Origin: Agelaius tricolor | Taxonomy: Eukaryota; Chordata; Aves; Passeriformes; Icteridae | Assembly: GCA_023055355.1 (NCBI GenBank) | Contig: JALJCS010000007.1 | Location: forward strand, 5,196,001 to 5,260,000 | Length of the DNA: 64,000 nt | Direction of reading: 5' to 3' | Part shown: one piece after another, positions 1 to 12,300 of the stretch | Layout: each line of letters opens with the position of its first letter | How positions within the stretch are numbered: the first letter of the stretch is position 1 | The notes under the pieces: model-generated | Told to the model about the DNA's origin: nothing | Databases searched by the model: none | The model's input: only the letters and a program-made list of their open reading frames with translations | Translations under genes and position numbers: made by a program

Positions 1-324
1 GAAGGCTGCAGTTGTTGTTCACATGAGAAATCCCACAAAATCTTCTCTGTTTATAATCAGGTTTGTATAATAAGCCATGATATAGTCAAGTAACTCACAG
101 GCTTTCCAAGACAGTTGTATCTCATGCTATGTGAAATAAAACACATACATACATATTGTGCAGTTTGTGAATGGACTTGGAAGTTCCAAATATTCAATAC
201 ATGGAAAATCACAGGAAAAACAAAACAAAACACAAAAATTCTCTCACATCACTTGATATTAAACCCCTAAAACAATGGTCACCATAGTCAAAACATGGAG
301 TTTCCAGGTGTTTCCAGAACAAAC

Positions 325-493
325 CTAGAGCTGATGGAATTTCCTCCTCTTCAGCTTCTCCACCTTCAGCTTCCTTGGGGACTAGCAGCTCCTCATCATG
401 GGGAGACCAGGGTGTTAATTTAGTAATTTCTGATACTTTCCATATTGGTTCAAGAGGTAATGGTGGTTCGTCCTCATCTTCCTCCTCTTTTTC
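325..493 (-). CDS. RSPH1: RSPH1 coding exon 7 (last one visible)
   Basis: 169 bases from a TTCTAG acceptor to a probable GTTTGT donor, leaving in phase 1. It starts with the acidic run [11 protein letters not shown], followed by [15 protein letters not shown], which corresponds to the human stretch with WKATQITELALWTP, and ends in another Glu-rich run. I see no further RSPH1 exon in 1-300, so the remaining C-terminal exons should lie upstream of the window. Confidence 0.85.
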
Positions 494-3400
494 CTAGAAG
501 AGAATTCATGAAATCCAGGATTTCATCCTACAGACAGTAACTAAAATGATGGGTTAGTCTACTAAAACCTCCTTATGTGGCATCAAAATGGCAATAAAAG
601 TATTTTACAGGTGGAGCAACTTCAGCAGCTGAAAATCTTGGACAAGAACTACCAAGTTCTTGAACCCTGATGAAAACAGTTGGCTGTTACTGATGATTGC
701 TACCTGATGCTCTGTCTGGTAGATGCTGCACTGTCTCACACAGAAACAGAATGAAAAAACAGCTGTTTCTGCCTCAATCTTTGCCTAGGGAGAACATTTG
801 AAAGGATCTAGGAAGGAGTAAGGTTGTGCACAGAGCTTATGGTTTTGAAATGTGAAAATATTTTTTAAATTTAAAAAAAATCATGTTTTTTCTACAAATA
901 TGAAGGAGTCAATAATTGAACCATTGTCTGCATTATTATTTCTTCTCCTTTTTTAATGGGCTTTGTTCTATAATTACTTCAACTAAAGCAAATGGGCAAA
1001 ATTTAATGTTACTCTAGTGACAGCACTGTGACTTGCTTTAAAAACTCATCTAAGAATTCCCAACTGAACTAAGGAAACACACATTACTCTGGATACTCCC
1101 ATGAATCTGACACTTAATTTGAGGATCTCTTGCTTTTAGCCAGAAAAAAGCAAAACAGCCTCCAAACTTTGCAAATATCTATCACAATTGATAGGATTTT
1201 GATGATTCTTATTTTATCCTTCAGAATGATTGCTGCATCACAGAGTTTTCAGAGTGTGCAACAGGAACTAATGTGTCAGACAACAGAGGTAGCAAACTCT
1301 AAGCTAAACTGTGGCAATTTTTTAAAAAATCAAACAGTTATATTAAAATCTATCTCCTACTTCTCTAGCTATTTTTGCACCATATCAAACAGATATGTTT
1401 CAAAGCATTCATGCATAAAGAAGGGAAAACAGACTTTGATCCCAACCACTTACTACAATTATTAGAAGCTGTGGATATTAAGCTCCTAACATGACCAGAA
1501 CAGCAATAGTACATATTTCCCAAACATGACCCTGCTGGAAATTACCATTTGTCTGCATAGCACCAAGCAGTTCAGAAACACAAAAGATATTGCTCATGGT
1601 TTTCTGGTGTTGAGAAGAAAATGCAATAGAGGCTAAATGTGTATACAAAAATATCTATATTCCTCTGTGATTTGAAGCTTCAAATGTTTTGGAAATGTCC
1701 TGATTCTTTTTAAGCAGAAAGGATTCATGTCTGCAAGCAGTGCAAAATCACACCTTGTACTTTTCTAAGGTTACACAGTAGAAAACATTAAAAAAAAAGA
1801 AACCTCATTTAGCTCTTAAAATGCATGAGTTTCCACCCTTTTTGACTCAAAAGATCACATCACTATCTGTAAGGCATTTTATATATTCCTCAACAACAGA
1901 TTTGATTTACTGAGTGCTCTTGCACTGTTTCTTTTACCTGCACTGGTTGTATGTATTCACCATGCTGCTCACATCCAATATCAAAGATGAATTTGCCACG
2001 ACCTAAAGGCTGCATAAAAACACAAAAACATCAGGAGAACCGAACAGCTGATCCATTCTAAGCACAGAAATGTAAAATATCCTTTACTGCAAATTCCATG
2101 CAATAGTCAGTAACACTACAGTTGGAAAGCAATGTTGCAAAGAAACTTGGCATTGTGTTTATAGAATAATTCAGTTTCATGTGTTACACTAATGGTACAG
2201 GAAATACTACAAAAAATCAGAAGCCTAGCTTATTATTTTAGGTGGAAATAGGTCATATTAAGGCAATTCCATGCTAACTGTTCAGAATAGAAAGCACACT
2301 TACCTTTCCATTGAGAAACCTGCCCTTAAATCTGTGGTTTAGGTGGATAAGTTCAGCTGGTCCATTCTGGATTCCATTAACCCAACAACCAACATACTTA
2401 GATCCTGTCTCTTTATAGACATATGTGCCTTGCCCATGCCTAGGGAGAAAATAATAATTTTGTTTTATGCCAGTGAATATTGAGAATTTAGGCTGTTGTT
2501 ATAATTAAGACACAAAAACTGTATTAATTAAGCAGCTGAAACTACTCAAGCTGGTCTAAATTGCCAAGGTCACCCCTGGACCTAATTTGCTGCAGTCAGA
2601 CATGCTCTGAAAATAATGTTTGCATTTTAATGCCATTGGGTGACCTGAAGCATCCCTGTGAGAAGGAAACAAACCTCTTGTTGTTAGCCCATTCTCCAGT
2701 ATAGGTGTCTCCATTTGCATACAGATATTCTCCATAGCCCTGTCTCTGGTCATGCACCCAGTCCCCTTCAAGGACAAAAGGATAAAAGCAGTGTGAGAGC
2801 TGGTTTATTTCACAGTAGCCAGTCTGTAACATTATCATACAAGTATTAGAGAAAGAAAAGAAAGCTAGGGCAGTGCTGGGATTCCTCACTATTCCTTACA
2901 CCACTCCTTACTCTAAAGTAGAATCCCTTGCTCTTTTTTCATCAGTCTGTTCCTCTCCACAAGTATTTATGCTGCTGCCTGACATCCCTTTCCATTTTTC
3001 CATAATTACCTGCCTTCATTATCACTCTCTATTACCATTATGAACATATAAAAACACAGTCCTGTCTTTGAATTGGGAAATGTATTACAGTTGCATTAGA
3101 TAATGTGACATTTCCACATGAATTTAAAGAGGAGCTACTTTAATTTGCCTCATTTTCTGAAGTTGTCCTGTCAGTACTGGAGCACATCTATTCAGAAGGA
3201 TGCTGGATGGTTTCTATCTTAATTATTCTTCTAATCAAACCTAAAATAAATTAAAAAAAAAAAAACAAAACCAAAAACAACTCAGAGTATATGTTCCTGC
3301 AAGGCAAGATTGGACTGCTCTTTTTGCTCTCAGCTTTTCACCCTCACAATGTGAATGTCTTTTCTTTCCTAGCTTAGAAATTAGGAGGAAAATATTGTTC

Positions 3401-4486
3401 TTTGAAACTTAACTGATAGATTCTGATTGTTTCAGGTACTCTCCAGCAAGCAGGGGAACTCTAACTTTCATTACTTCTTCAAACTTCAGGTGTCCCAATT
3501 CCTAAATAAGGGCTTTATTAAGAAGCCTATTTTTTTTTTAATGTTAGACCTAACAAATGTCCTAACACAAATTCCCATAAATAAACCCCAAGCTTCTCAG
3601 AACTGTTAATAAAAAGGTAATGAGAGGAAAATATTTTGTAGAAATATATGTTGGAAAATATCCTGTATCTTCTTAAAACAAGACATTCTCCAGTTCACTC
3701 TCTCTTTTCATTTGTTGGGGGAGGAGGAGTGGGGGGGGGATGTGTCCTTTTGGCAACAGAAATCCTTCCAACTGCGTTCATTGCTTTACCTGCATATTTC
3801 GATCCATCTGGATAAAAAAAGACACCTTTGCCATGCTTTTTGTTCTGAAGGTAGTCCCCGGTGTAGAGAGCACCGTTTTTAAACCTGTAGGTCCCCTGAA
3901 ACACATTTGGTACAGATGAAACAGCCATCAGTTCTCACCCTTGTTTCAATACAGAGCCCAAACAGCCCAACTGCAGAAGCAGAACCACAACCAGGCTCGG
4001 TGTCTTACATGTCCACTCCTCAAACCATGCTCGTATTGCCCTTCGTAGGTGTCACCATTGGGCAGCCGCGCCTTCCCGAACCCGTGCCGCTGCCCTTCGC
4101 CATCGCGATCGCCCTCGTACTCCTGCCAAACGGGAGGGAAAGGGTTCAAACCAAGGCTGGCCGGGCACAAACCAACTCATCAGAGGGACACAGGTGTTTG
4201 AGGAAAGCCGCTCCGGCTCGGCTCCAGACCCCGGCACCCCCAGGCTTCTTGGCAGGGAGCTGCAAAGGGCGGACGCGTTGTGCCAGACCCGTGTTAGAAG
4301 CCGGGAGGTGGCACAGCCGTGCCCGGGGCTGCCCTCGACAACGCTGCCCGGCCTGGCGGGCACTGAGCACGGCTGTTCCTTCCCTTTCCCTTCCCCCTTC
4401 CCTTCCCCGCTGCCCCCGGCCCCGCAGACCCCGATGTCTTTCCCGGCCTCGCCGGACTCGGCGTCCTCGGAGCCCAGGTCCGACAT
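325..4486 (-). CDS. RSPH1: RSPH1, radial spoke head component 1 (seven coding exons; 3' end outside window)
   Basis: RSPH1 is a component of the radial-spoke head of motile cilia and sperm flagella; in humans its loss causes primary ciliary dyskinesia. Seven exons (4486-4430, 4122-4009, 3895-3790, 2765-2675, 2439-2304, 2009-1938, 493-325) join in phase with GT-AG borders and encode 248 complete codons. Residues 1-19 are an acidic leader beginning MSDLGSE. Residues 20-158 form six MORN repeats of about 23 residues, with the recurring pattern Y-x-G-x-(W/Y)...G-x-G...G. A conserved segment containing [11 protein letters not shown] follows, then an acidic tail rich in Glu and Asp. The order and sequence match vertebrate RSPH1 as I remember it (human about 309 aa), so roughly the last 60 residues should lie left of position 1. 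SLC37A1 lies divergently upstream, as in human. The identification is firm; the exon 1 donor (GTCTGC) is weak. Confidence 0.95.
1938..2009 (-). CDS. RSPH1: RSPH1 coding exon 6
   Basis: 72 bases, 24 codons, phase 0 on both sides, from an ATGCAG acceptor to a GTAAAA donor. It encodes [19 protein letters not shown], the conserved segment directly after the MORN array. Confidence 0.93.
2304..2439 (-). CDS. RSPH1: RSPH1 coding exon 5
   Basis: 136 bases from a CCCTAG acceptor to a GTAAGT donor, leaving in phase 0. It encodes [17 protein letters not shown] and continues to GRFLNGK, the fifth and sixth MORN repeats. Close to human RSPH1 across its whole length. Confidence 0.94.
2675..2765 (-). CDS. 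RSPH1: RSPH1 coding exon 4
   Basis: 91 bases from a TTGAAG acceptor to a GTTTGT donor. It encodes [18 protein letters not shown] and then [11 protein letters not shown], covering MORN 4 and the first half of MORN 5. It joins exons 3 and 5 through split codons that read Gly and Arg. Confidence 0.92.
3790..3895 (-). CDS. RSPH1: RSPH1 coding exon 3
   Basis: 106 bases from a TTTCAG acceptor to a GTAAAG donor, entering in phase 0 and leaving in phase 1. It encodes [15 protein letters not shown] and onward to PDGSKYA: the end of MORN 2, all of MORN 3 and the start of MORN 4. Confidence 0.93.
4009..4122 (-). CDS. RSPH1: RSPH1 coding exon 2
   Basis: 38 codons starting [10 protein letters not shown], preceded by a CAG acceptor and followed by a GTAAGA donor, phase 0 on both sides. 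It encodes the first MORN repeat and most of the second. Confidence 0.93.
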
Positions 4487-4610
4487 GGCCGCGGCGTCGC
4501 CGTCGCTGTGACAACCGAGCGAGCGCGGCCCTCAGCGGGGCCTGCCCGGACACCCCAGCCCCAGCCCCGGGAAATAAAAACGAACTCTGCAAGCTGCTTG
4601 TTGGAAAGGC
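4040..4610. promoter_or_regulatory. CpG island over the RSPH1 start
   Basis: GC- and CpG-rich stretch covering RSPH1 exons 1 and 2 and the sequence up to the LTR at 4620, in contrast with the AT-rich flanks. This is the expected location of the RSPH1 promoter, firing toward the left. Long open frames on both strands here come from the base composition. No TATA box was recognised. Confidence 0.7.
4430..4486 (-). CDS. RSPH1: RSPH1 coding exon 1 (start codon)
   Basis: ATG at 4486-4484 followed by 19 codons, ending in phase 0 after the residues KDIG. This start is chosen because the leader MSDLGSE matches vertebrate RSPH1. The donor GTCTGC is poor after the GT, but the phase and the human exon border both agree with it. 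Confidence 0.88.
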
Positions 4611-4619
4611 AGCGTTCGT

Positions 4620-5231
4620 TGTGAAAATGCATGTATTTTACGACTGGCTTTTCGCAAATATTCAAATGAATATGATATGTGTTGTGTTAGAAAGTAATGC
4701 TGTATTAATTCTCTTAATTAGTGCGTTAAATATAGTTTTAGGTTATGAAAAATGTTAAAATAGAAACTATGCTATGTAGGATACTTTTCTTTAAAGAAAG
4801 GACTCTCAGCGAGATAGCAGCCACAGGACACCTAAATCTTACAGAGAAAAAGAATTTATTGCCCTCTTATCAGAAGAAACAAACTTCTTCCTGCCTCGAA
4901 GGCGCTGTTAGGATTCAGAGGAAGAAGCTGACACTCACCAGACAGAATCCTGTGTTTGAATGGAATTTATGCATCATGTTTGAGGTGTATGAATATGCAA
5001 CAGGCTATTGCTTTTAAGGGTTAATCCTCTGTTAACGTGGGTCCTTTTTCGGGCTCGTGCTGCCCAGAAAAGGTACCCGGACATCTGTAACTCTTTGTCT
5101 TTATTGTCTCATATTGTCCTAATTCAATTTGTCCAAATTATTATTACTCGAATTGTATTACTATTTTTATAACCATTTTATTACTATTAAACTCTTAAAA
5201 TGTTAAAAACAAGTGATTGGCATTTTTCACA
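4620..5231 (+). mobile_element. Solo LTR, ERVL type, next to the RSPH1 promoter
   Basis: 612-bp element beginning TGTGAAAATGC and ending TTTTTCACA, with the TG...CA termini of a retroviral LTR and an ATTAAA-type poly(A) signal near the right end. The flanks are TTCGT (4615-4619) and TTTGT (5232-5236), a 5-bp duplication differing by one C-to-T change at a CpG. Five-base duplications are typical of ERVL-class elements. From memory it resembles passerine ERVL LTRs. No internal retroviral genes are attached, so it is a solo LTR. It points away from RSPH1 and begins 133 bp from its ATG. Confidence 0.85.
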
Positions 5232-5236
5232 TTTGT

Positions 5237-5741
5237 GATTCGGTGTTGAAGGAACACGGGGATGGCTCCCCACAACATGAATGTCAGCCATCAAAATGCT
5301 TATCTATTTATACATTTCAGTGAAGAGATTAATTTAATTAGCTTACAATTCACATAGTTCTCTTCATTAATTAGTATTCTGTCTTCTATTTGTTATTGAT
5401 TTCTCACTTCTCATGCTAATTAGTCTGCGTTTTTCAGTCTTTTTATTATCTTTTTCCCAGATAGGGCATTTCTGCTTTATGTAATGTGGTTTATAAACTC
5501 TGTTCGGTTGTCAACAATAAATTTCCCTCCCAGGCTCTGCTGACTTCCTTCTCCAGGTCTGAGAGCACAAATTATGTCAAGTCCTAAACTCTTAATTGGT
5601 TTTTCTAATACGTGGACATCACCCAGAGTTTGTCCATCAACTGTTAATTGTTTCACAGATTAAAGACCTTCTCAACATTTCCCCCCACCACTGCCCAGGC
5701 TCCTTTTAAAACAGTGCCAGACACTGTTCAGTTCCCAGCAT
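5237..5741. other. Intergenic, nothing recognised
   Basis: AT-rich sequence without a convincing exon, RNA gene or recognisable repeat. Confidence 0.5.
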
Positions 5742-5980
5742 CAGGATGAGGAGCAACAGCCATGAAATAAAACACAAGAAGTTCCACTTTGACATGAGGA
5801 AGAGTTTGTTTATGTTGAGGGTGGCAGAGCTCTGGAACGGCTGCCCAGGGAGGACACAGAGTTCCCTCTCTGGAGACATTGCAGAGGCACCTGGATGTGC
5901 TCCATGTCACTGCTCTGGGTGACCCTGCCTTGGCAGCAGTTGGACTGGGTGATCTCCAGAGGTCACTCCAACCCTCTGCC
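5742..5980 (+). mobile_element. CR1 LINE 3' fragment
   Basis: The sequence follows the 3' end of avian CR1: a GAAGTTCCAC segment, then 'tggaacggctgcccaggga', and finally the 'ttggactgggtgatctccag' type end with 'ggtcactccaacc'. It is a 5'-truncated, decayed copy with no coding capacity, sense strand plus. Confidence 0.85.
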
Positions 5981-8939
5981 TCTTCCCCTCAGCTTTTCCC
6001 AGCCAGTGCCTTCTGTTTTTTGAAACTGGTGACATCTGGGATGTGACCCGAGACTCCCTCAGCCCCTCTGAGAGCTCCCAATAGTTCAGCTGGTCTGGCC
6101 TGAAAACAACATTTTAGATTTTAAACCAATTCCTCCACCTAGATTCTTTCATTTTAGGTCGTTTATTGATGTTCAGAAATACCAGTCCACTTTTTGTTTT
6201 CTCTCCTACAGGAGTCAGGCAAATCACCTCACCATCACTTTGCACAGTATTTTAATGGCCAAGCATTCACAAGAGGAGCCAGACAAGGACATGCTTGGTG
6301 AAAAGCAGTGAGCTATTCAGGCACTGGGCAGAGCAGGTGATGCTTCTGAGGTAGACAGGATTGGCAAGTGGCTGGAAAATGAGTGGAGGTCACCTTATGC
6401 CTTATCAAAGCTCCATCACCCAAACCAGAAGAAAAACAGGGTCATCACTATACAAAGATACACCATATTCAGGTGGGTTTCTTCCTTCCATAGGCAGGAA
6501 TCTAAATAGAAGTATTTAAATAATGTATGAATAGTAATAAGGTGTCCCTTCTGTGGCAAGTCTCTTTTTGACTTCAGTTGGGTAAAGATGAAAAAGGAAG
6601 AGACTATTGCTAAATACCTCTGTGTTCACAGGAACCCTTCCAGCTTCTGAGTTAACATCAGTGACTCATTTGAGAGCACTTTGCCTTTGAAGCAGTTAAG
6701 AATGCTGAAATGAAATTTTGTTAGCTGGCAGAGCATGATACATTTATTGACTCCAAACTGTATGCTTATTTCTCTTTCCTGCACACTCCCAGCATTTGAC
6801 TAGGGAAGCCCAATTTGCATAATGTACTGTTAATAAGCAATTGCAGAATATGCAAACTACTGCTCTGCTCATCTCCTGCAGAGCTGACATGAGTGCACAT
6901 CTTGGTGATGCCTCTGTTTCTCCCTTGCACCTAAGACTGGCTTAAATTCTTTTAGCTATGATAAGGTAATGTCTCTAATTTTAAAAGTGCTCACTTGGTC
7001 TGTCATGGAAAATTAATTCTAAGCAGATACTGAGGCTCAGAGTGACAAGGGAATTAATGTTTGGAATGCATAGGGAGGTGCTGCCTGTTAAACTCGAGGA
7101 CAAAAATAACCAGACGTGTCTTTTGCCCTGGAAGGTGATGTGGCTCAGGGAACAGCTGTGACACAAACAGGAAGCAGTGACAAGACATCAGTGACAAGAC
7201 ATCAGAGCCACTCCCCTGGATGACCACTAATAATGATCATTAACTGCTCTTGCTTATTGTTTCAGAACTCTGAAGAAGGAAGAGGGTCTGAAGCAGCTCA
7301 GTTTTCTTGAGAAGCAGCTAAGAACTCTTTCTTTATAGAAGTTAAACGACTCAGTACCTAGAAGTTGCAGATAGAATAAATGTCTTTGCAACAGGATCAT
7401 TTTACTTAAATGAGGGAGGCATCATTTAAAGTTTTCTATACCTAGAAACTGCCTTGTGAGGACAGCTACAGCTTATACATAATTAATGACAAGAATTTAT
7501 TTTGTAGTTTCTTGTCTTCCAGTTGCATTTGGATACACTTCAATGTCAGATTAAATTTAAGCTTCGGGTATGTCACTGTTGAAAGGAGGTCTGCTATCAT
7601 CCTTATTTTCCTGTTCTTTTCCCTTTTCTGTCAAAGGACCAGTATTCCTAAGGTCCTGCTGATCTTCTATACAAATGTCATTTGTCCAAAGTCCCGAGAG
7701 GGTAATTTTTGCTGATCACCTGCTCTGCCCTTGCTGCTGGCTGAGCTGGCAGCTGCCAGCACTGCCAGTCATCCTGGCAGGGACAGCAGAAGCTGCCACA
7801 GCTGTGAGTGACCCTGAGGAAACTCCTGGTTTGACAGGAGCCCCACAGGGAGCCAGAGCTGCACTAAAACCAAAACCCATTGCTGCCAGAGGTGCTTAAA
7901 AACAGAGAAAGACATCAACAGAGGGAAGGAAAAGGCTGCTGGAATGAAGGTGTCAGAAGGTGCCTCCTGTGGGAGAGGACAGCCCTGGATGTCCTTTTAT
8001 CCTGCCTTGCATGTCCTCACTTTGATTTTAAGCTCCTCTTTTGATTTTTCAGCTCTTCTGCAGAGAGAAATGGCCAAAAAGCACTTTTAAGGCCAGTTAT
8101 GCTCCTGTTTCTCCTTGGAGTTTACTCTCTCTTAGGAGGGGGACACTTTTGCAGTTCAGGGATTTTGCAGGGAAAATGCTGCTGTTCCAGGCCTGTGAAA
8201 CAACCTGAACACTTCCTTCCAGCACTGACCAAGCTATGGAAACACACAATGAACATCCAAAACCACAGGACTATTTGTTGACCTCTGTGATTCAATCAGT
8301 GTCCTGCCTCAAAGGGGTGATAAAAATCCAGCAGGGTGCACACAGAGCCTCTGATGTGGCAAAGGCAGGATGCTGCTTCATTCCTACTCAGTGCACTTGG
8401 GAATTCCTGCCCTCAGGAGCTCACTGGTCTCTGCCCCTGTCCCACCATGCATCCTCCCTGCAGGGGCAGTGCCTCCTGAGCCAGCTTTTCTCCACCCTGC
8501 CAGCAGTGGGGTCCAGGGAGCTGTCTTTCCACCTTCTGCCATCAAAATTACCAGGATGAGTGGAGATCATTTGCCTGACTCACAGGTTGGTTTCCTCACT
8601 CCTCACATTACTCAGCCATTCCTGACAGAGTTGGTGACTCTGGGAGGGCCAGTCCTTTGCACTGAAGTCAGTTTGAGTTTTGCTCTGGGCTCAATTAGAG
8701 ATGCAGGTGATCCTTCATTGCTTTTGGTAGGGCAGACCTGAGCAGGATTATATCTTCTGACAAGACTTTAAAGAACAGAAATCTGCAAGGAAATATTTTT
8801 TTCCCCTCTTAGAAAACAGTAATTTCCATCTTTCTCTTTATAAAAGTGTTTATGGCGGGTAACAGATATTAGCAAAGCGTCAACAGGAGCTGTCAGGAAA
8901 ATCTTAATGAAATGAGATCTGTTCCTCCTGACACTTAAA
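5981..8939. other. Intergenic, nothing recognised
   Basis: No exon chain or repeat was recognised. Short open frames (for example 8370-8741) show no family resemblance. A 16-bp direct duplication sits at about 7176-7207. Sequence around 7700-8760 is more GC-rich than its surroundings. Confidence 0.5.
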
Positions 8940-9358
8940 TGTATAAATAAGATTGTATAAATGTATATATAAAAACTATATATACATAAATATATATAAT
9001 ATAATATAATATAATATGATATAATATAATATAATATAATATAAATATATAATAAATATATATAATATATTACAATATATATTATAATATATAATATTAT
9101 ATATAATAAATACATATTATATATTTTATATATTATATATATTTTATATATAATATATATTATATATTAATTTATAGATATATATTTATATATATTTATA
9201 TATATAATATATAATAAATATATATAAATATATATTATATATATAAAAATGTGTATATAAATATATATAAATATAATATAATATACATAAATATATATAT
9301 ATATAAGTATATATATAAATAAATGTATAAATAAGATAAATAATATAAACAAGATTGT
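8940..9358. repeat. AT-rich satellite-like low-complexity tract
   Basis: About 420 bases made almost only of TATA, ATAT, AAT and TAAATA units, with many short palindromes. Apparent minus-strand reading frames here are Tyr/Ile/Leu runs produced by the composition. The stretch would be prone to hairpins and slippage. Confidence 0.95.
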
Positions 9359-9364
9359 TTTCAA

Positions 9365-12300
9365 CAGCCTTTTTGGAAGAGAAATGTGGGATTAGGGAAC
9401 TGAAATAATATCCTAAGGGGAGTTCTTATTTGGGAATATACATTTCAGATCTTTTTAATATTCTGCAATATCATCAGGCACACTTTCAATATTTTCTGAG
9501 ATAATGGGAACTAACAGTGGACAAAGTGGAACTGTCACCAAGTTCCATATACTGGGTTTTTTCATCCGATTGAGAATTAAGCAAGATTCTGAAATGTCAA
9601 AATCCTTTGCAAAATGGGAAGTTCTCTCCACACAACCCTTTTTAAGCTCTTTACAAGCAAAATGAAATTTGCTTACTCTGTGTGTATGCCAAATAAAGAT
9701 AGCCTCTGTTTGTGCTCATAACTAAGTCAGAAGAACAAGCAAATGACCTTTCTAGCCACTCAGTTTACAAATGCCTCCTCCAAGTACAATTAACATTGCA
9801 TATCCTGAAGGCAGGACGATTCAAAAACCTAAGTTTGTGTGAAAGCCATTCTTGAAATACAGATAATGCTTTTTTTGTCTCTTGGCTAAATATGACCTTT
9901 TATTTCCCTCCTGCAGATTATCCAAGGGAAAGTTCTGTTGTATTTATATCTTGCCTCCCATTTCTCTGACCTCACTGCTCAATTTGAAACACAGTCTGCA
10001 TTCCATTCTTCAGACATCTGGGAAAATTGTCAGGTTTTTCCTTTTACCTAAAGGGTCTCCCTTTTCACTAAAGTGCAATGGGGACACACAGAGGTCCCTG
10101 TGGTTCCATTTAGGAAATTGTTGCTGATGTCTTTCCTCAAGACTTTGACAACAGTCAACATTACTAGTGATACCAAGAAAGCAGTTGGCATTCATGAGAT
10201 AAAAAAAAATCTTATGGTCAGTATAAGAATAAAGCAGCACCAATATTACAATATTACAATTTTCTCTATTTTTCTGTGGAAGTGTTTTTAGTTGTTGGGT
10301 TTTTTTCATTAAATAAAACCCCAAGCCTAAGCTTCTTTATTCAGGCAGACCTTGTAATGCCATAAAGCTCAAGCAGCCCAATCTTTTTGTCTACACCCCC
10401 TGAAGTCCTAATCTGATAATTCAGAATTAATTCAATAGACAATAATGAAATGATTGAGGTAGATGGGACTAATTTGCTGTCTCCTCATTCCTGTCAGCTC
10501 AAATACCTTCAAACATCCTCTTCTTATTCATGACTTGCAAGACAATTGCTTTAGTGCAAGCTCTGCTCTGCTTTTTATTTTACTATGGTTCTGGTATTTG
10601 ATTTCTGCCACAATATGTGCTCCCTCCTCATCTAACAACCCTTCAGTGACCAAGCCTGCAAGCAAGGAGAAAGGAAATCTGCAGAAACCTACCTGCTTAA
10701 TTCACTCTGTTTACTCCTCAGCAATTGTTTCTGTAGCCATATCTTGCACTTCCACCCAGTTCTCCAGGAAATCTAAGAGTAGAAATAAGGGCAAAATAAC
10801 AAGAAAAACGATCCCATTTCCTGCAGGAAGCAGAATTAAATTCTTCAAGATAAGTTCCTCAAAATAGATTTGTGCATTTTCGTGGACCATGGTCTACATG
10901 ATGTTTCACAGATTCCATCTATAATAATACAGCTTGGTTGTGGTTTTGTTTTAAATTCTGCATTCTCAGAATATTCTTGCTCATTTTTCTGTGAGCAGGT
11001 GGCTGAAGGTGTGAGAGCTGCTCCAGGGAACCTCCATCCCTGCTCCAGGAGCCACTGATCCCAGGCCACATGCAGCAGCCCTGCCCCTTCAGCATATCCC
11101 AAAAAACCCTACAAAACCATTACAAAACTGCTGCTACAGCCACTTTTTAAACAGATCCTTCCTTAGACAGCATGAGATGGTGTAACCATCCCACTCTCCA
11201 GCCCTCTGGAAAGCCTTGGGCAGAGTCAGAGCAGGCAGAGTCCAAAAGACAACTCACAGGTTTCAAATCAATGCTGTTATTTCTAATTGTCTCCCCCAGG
11301 CTGACCAGTATCTATCTTTATGCAGGCATTTTTACACAGTTTTACTGCCCCTCCCTGCCTGTGTTCCACATGTTACAGGGGGTTTTCTTCATAAATCATC
11401 TTTAGAACTCAGGTACTGCCCTGTTCTGCTGGGGAAAAGCCTGTGCTGGCCCAGTGGTTGTGCCTGCTGATATCTTTTCCTACCAGTGATTCCCCCTGGA
11501 TTTCTGGCAAGATACAAGCAATGAAAGTACCAGTGTGGAAATTCTGTGGTCATGTTAGTGTGGCACTGAGCCAGCACTAGAATTTCTCAGGCAGGACATA
11601 ATGTGCTAATTCAGCTTGACAGCTTCCAGCCCCTCCAAGTGCCCATCTACTCCCAAACACACAGACACAGCCTTCAAAGCCTCTCTTTTTTTTGGCTCCT
11701 TTGGATATTTTTTTTTTGGTCTGCCAAAGCTCGATGGCAGGTTATATCTGGATTGCACCCAGTGCTGATGTCAATTGATTATACAATATTCCAGCTGCTC
11801 TGTTGGGAAAACAAAGCATGTAAAACTAATAAAGGCAACAAAAACCATGATTATATCAGTCCTCAGAATCCTGCTACTTGTCAGGAATAAAGTCTAAGTA
11901 AATATCAATTTTTACATAGTCAAATACCATTTAACAACCCATTATTATGTAAATTAGTTTTGAATTTTTTTATTCCCCTAAGACAAAGCGATCACTCTGT
12001 AGGCAAACAGATTAGTTTTTTCCAATTGTGCAATTATGAATCATAAAAGATATTTTTTATGCAATATACTGGAAAGAAAATAAGTATTTTAATCAGTTGA
12101 GGGATGCAATTGTTGGCATCCTGACCTCTGCTCAGCCAATATCACCTATTCAGTGAAGGAAAGATGGCACTGACACCCACTGACTTCAAAGTGTTTTGCT
12201 TTGTCTGGACTTGAGGAGCTAAGAGCACCACTTGTGAAAGTAAAACTTAACTGTCAGCTGGGAAATTGGATTGTCTCTTCTGAGAGAAGCACCATCTCAA

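Noticed and set aside
1..300. Remaining RSPH1 C-terminal exons
   Set aside because: No acidic-tail coding segment with correct splice borders was found here, so they are presumed to lie outside the window.
3907..4758. 283-codon open frame on the plus strand
   Set aside because: It overlaps RSPH1 exons 1 and 2 in antisense and lies in a CpG island rich in Arg, Pro and Ala codons. It is a by-product of GC composition and runs into the LTR.
8768..9364. Minus-strand open frames made of Tyr, Ile and Leu
   Set aside because: They are translations of the AT-rich satellite-like tract and have no protein character.
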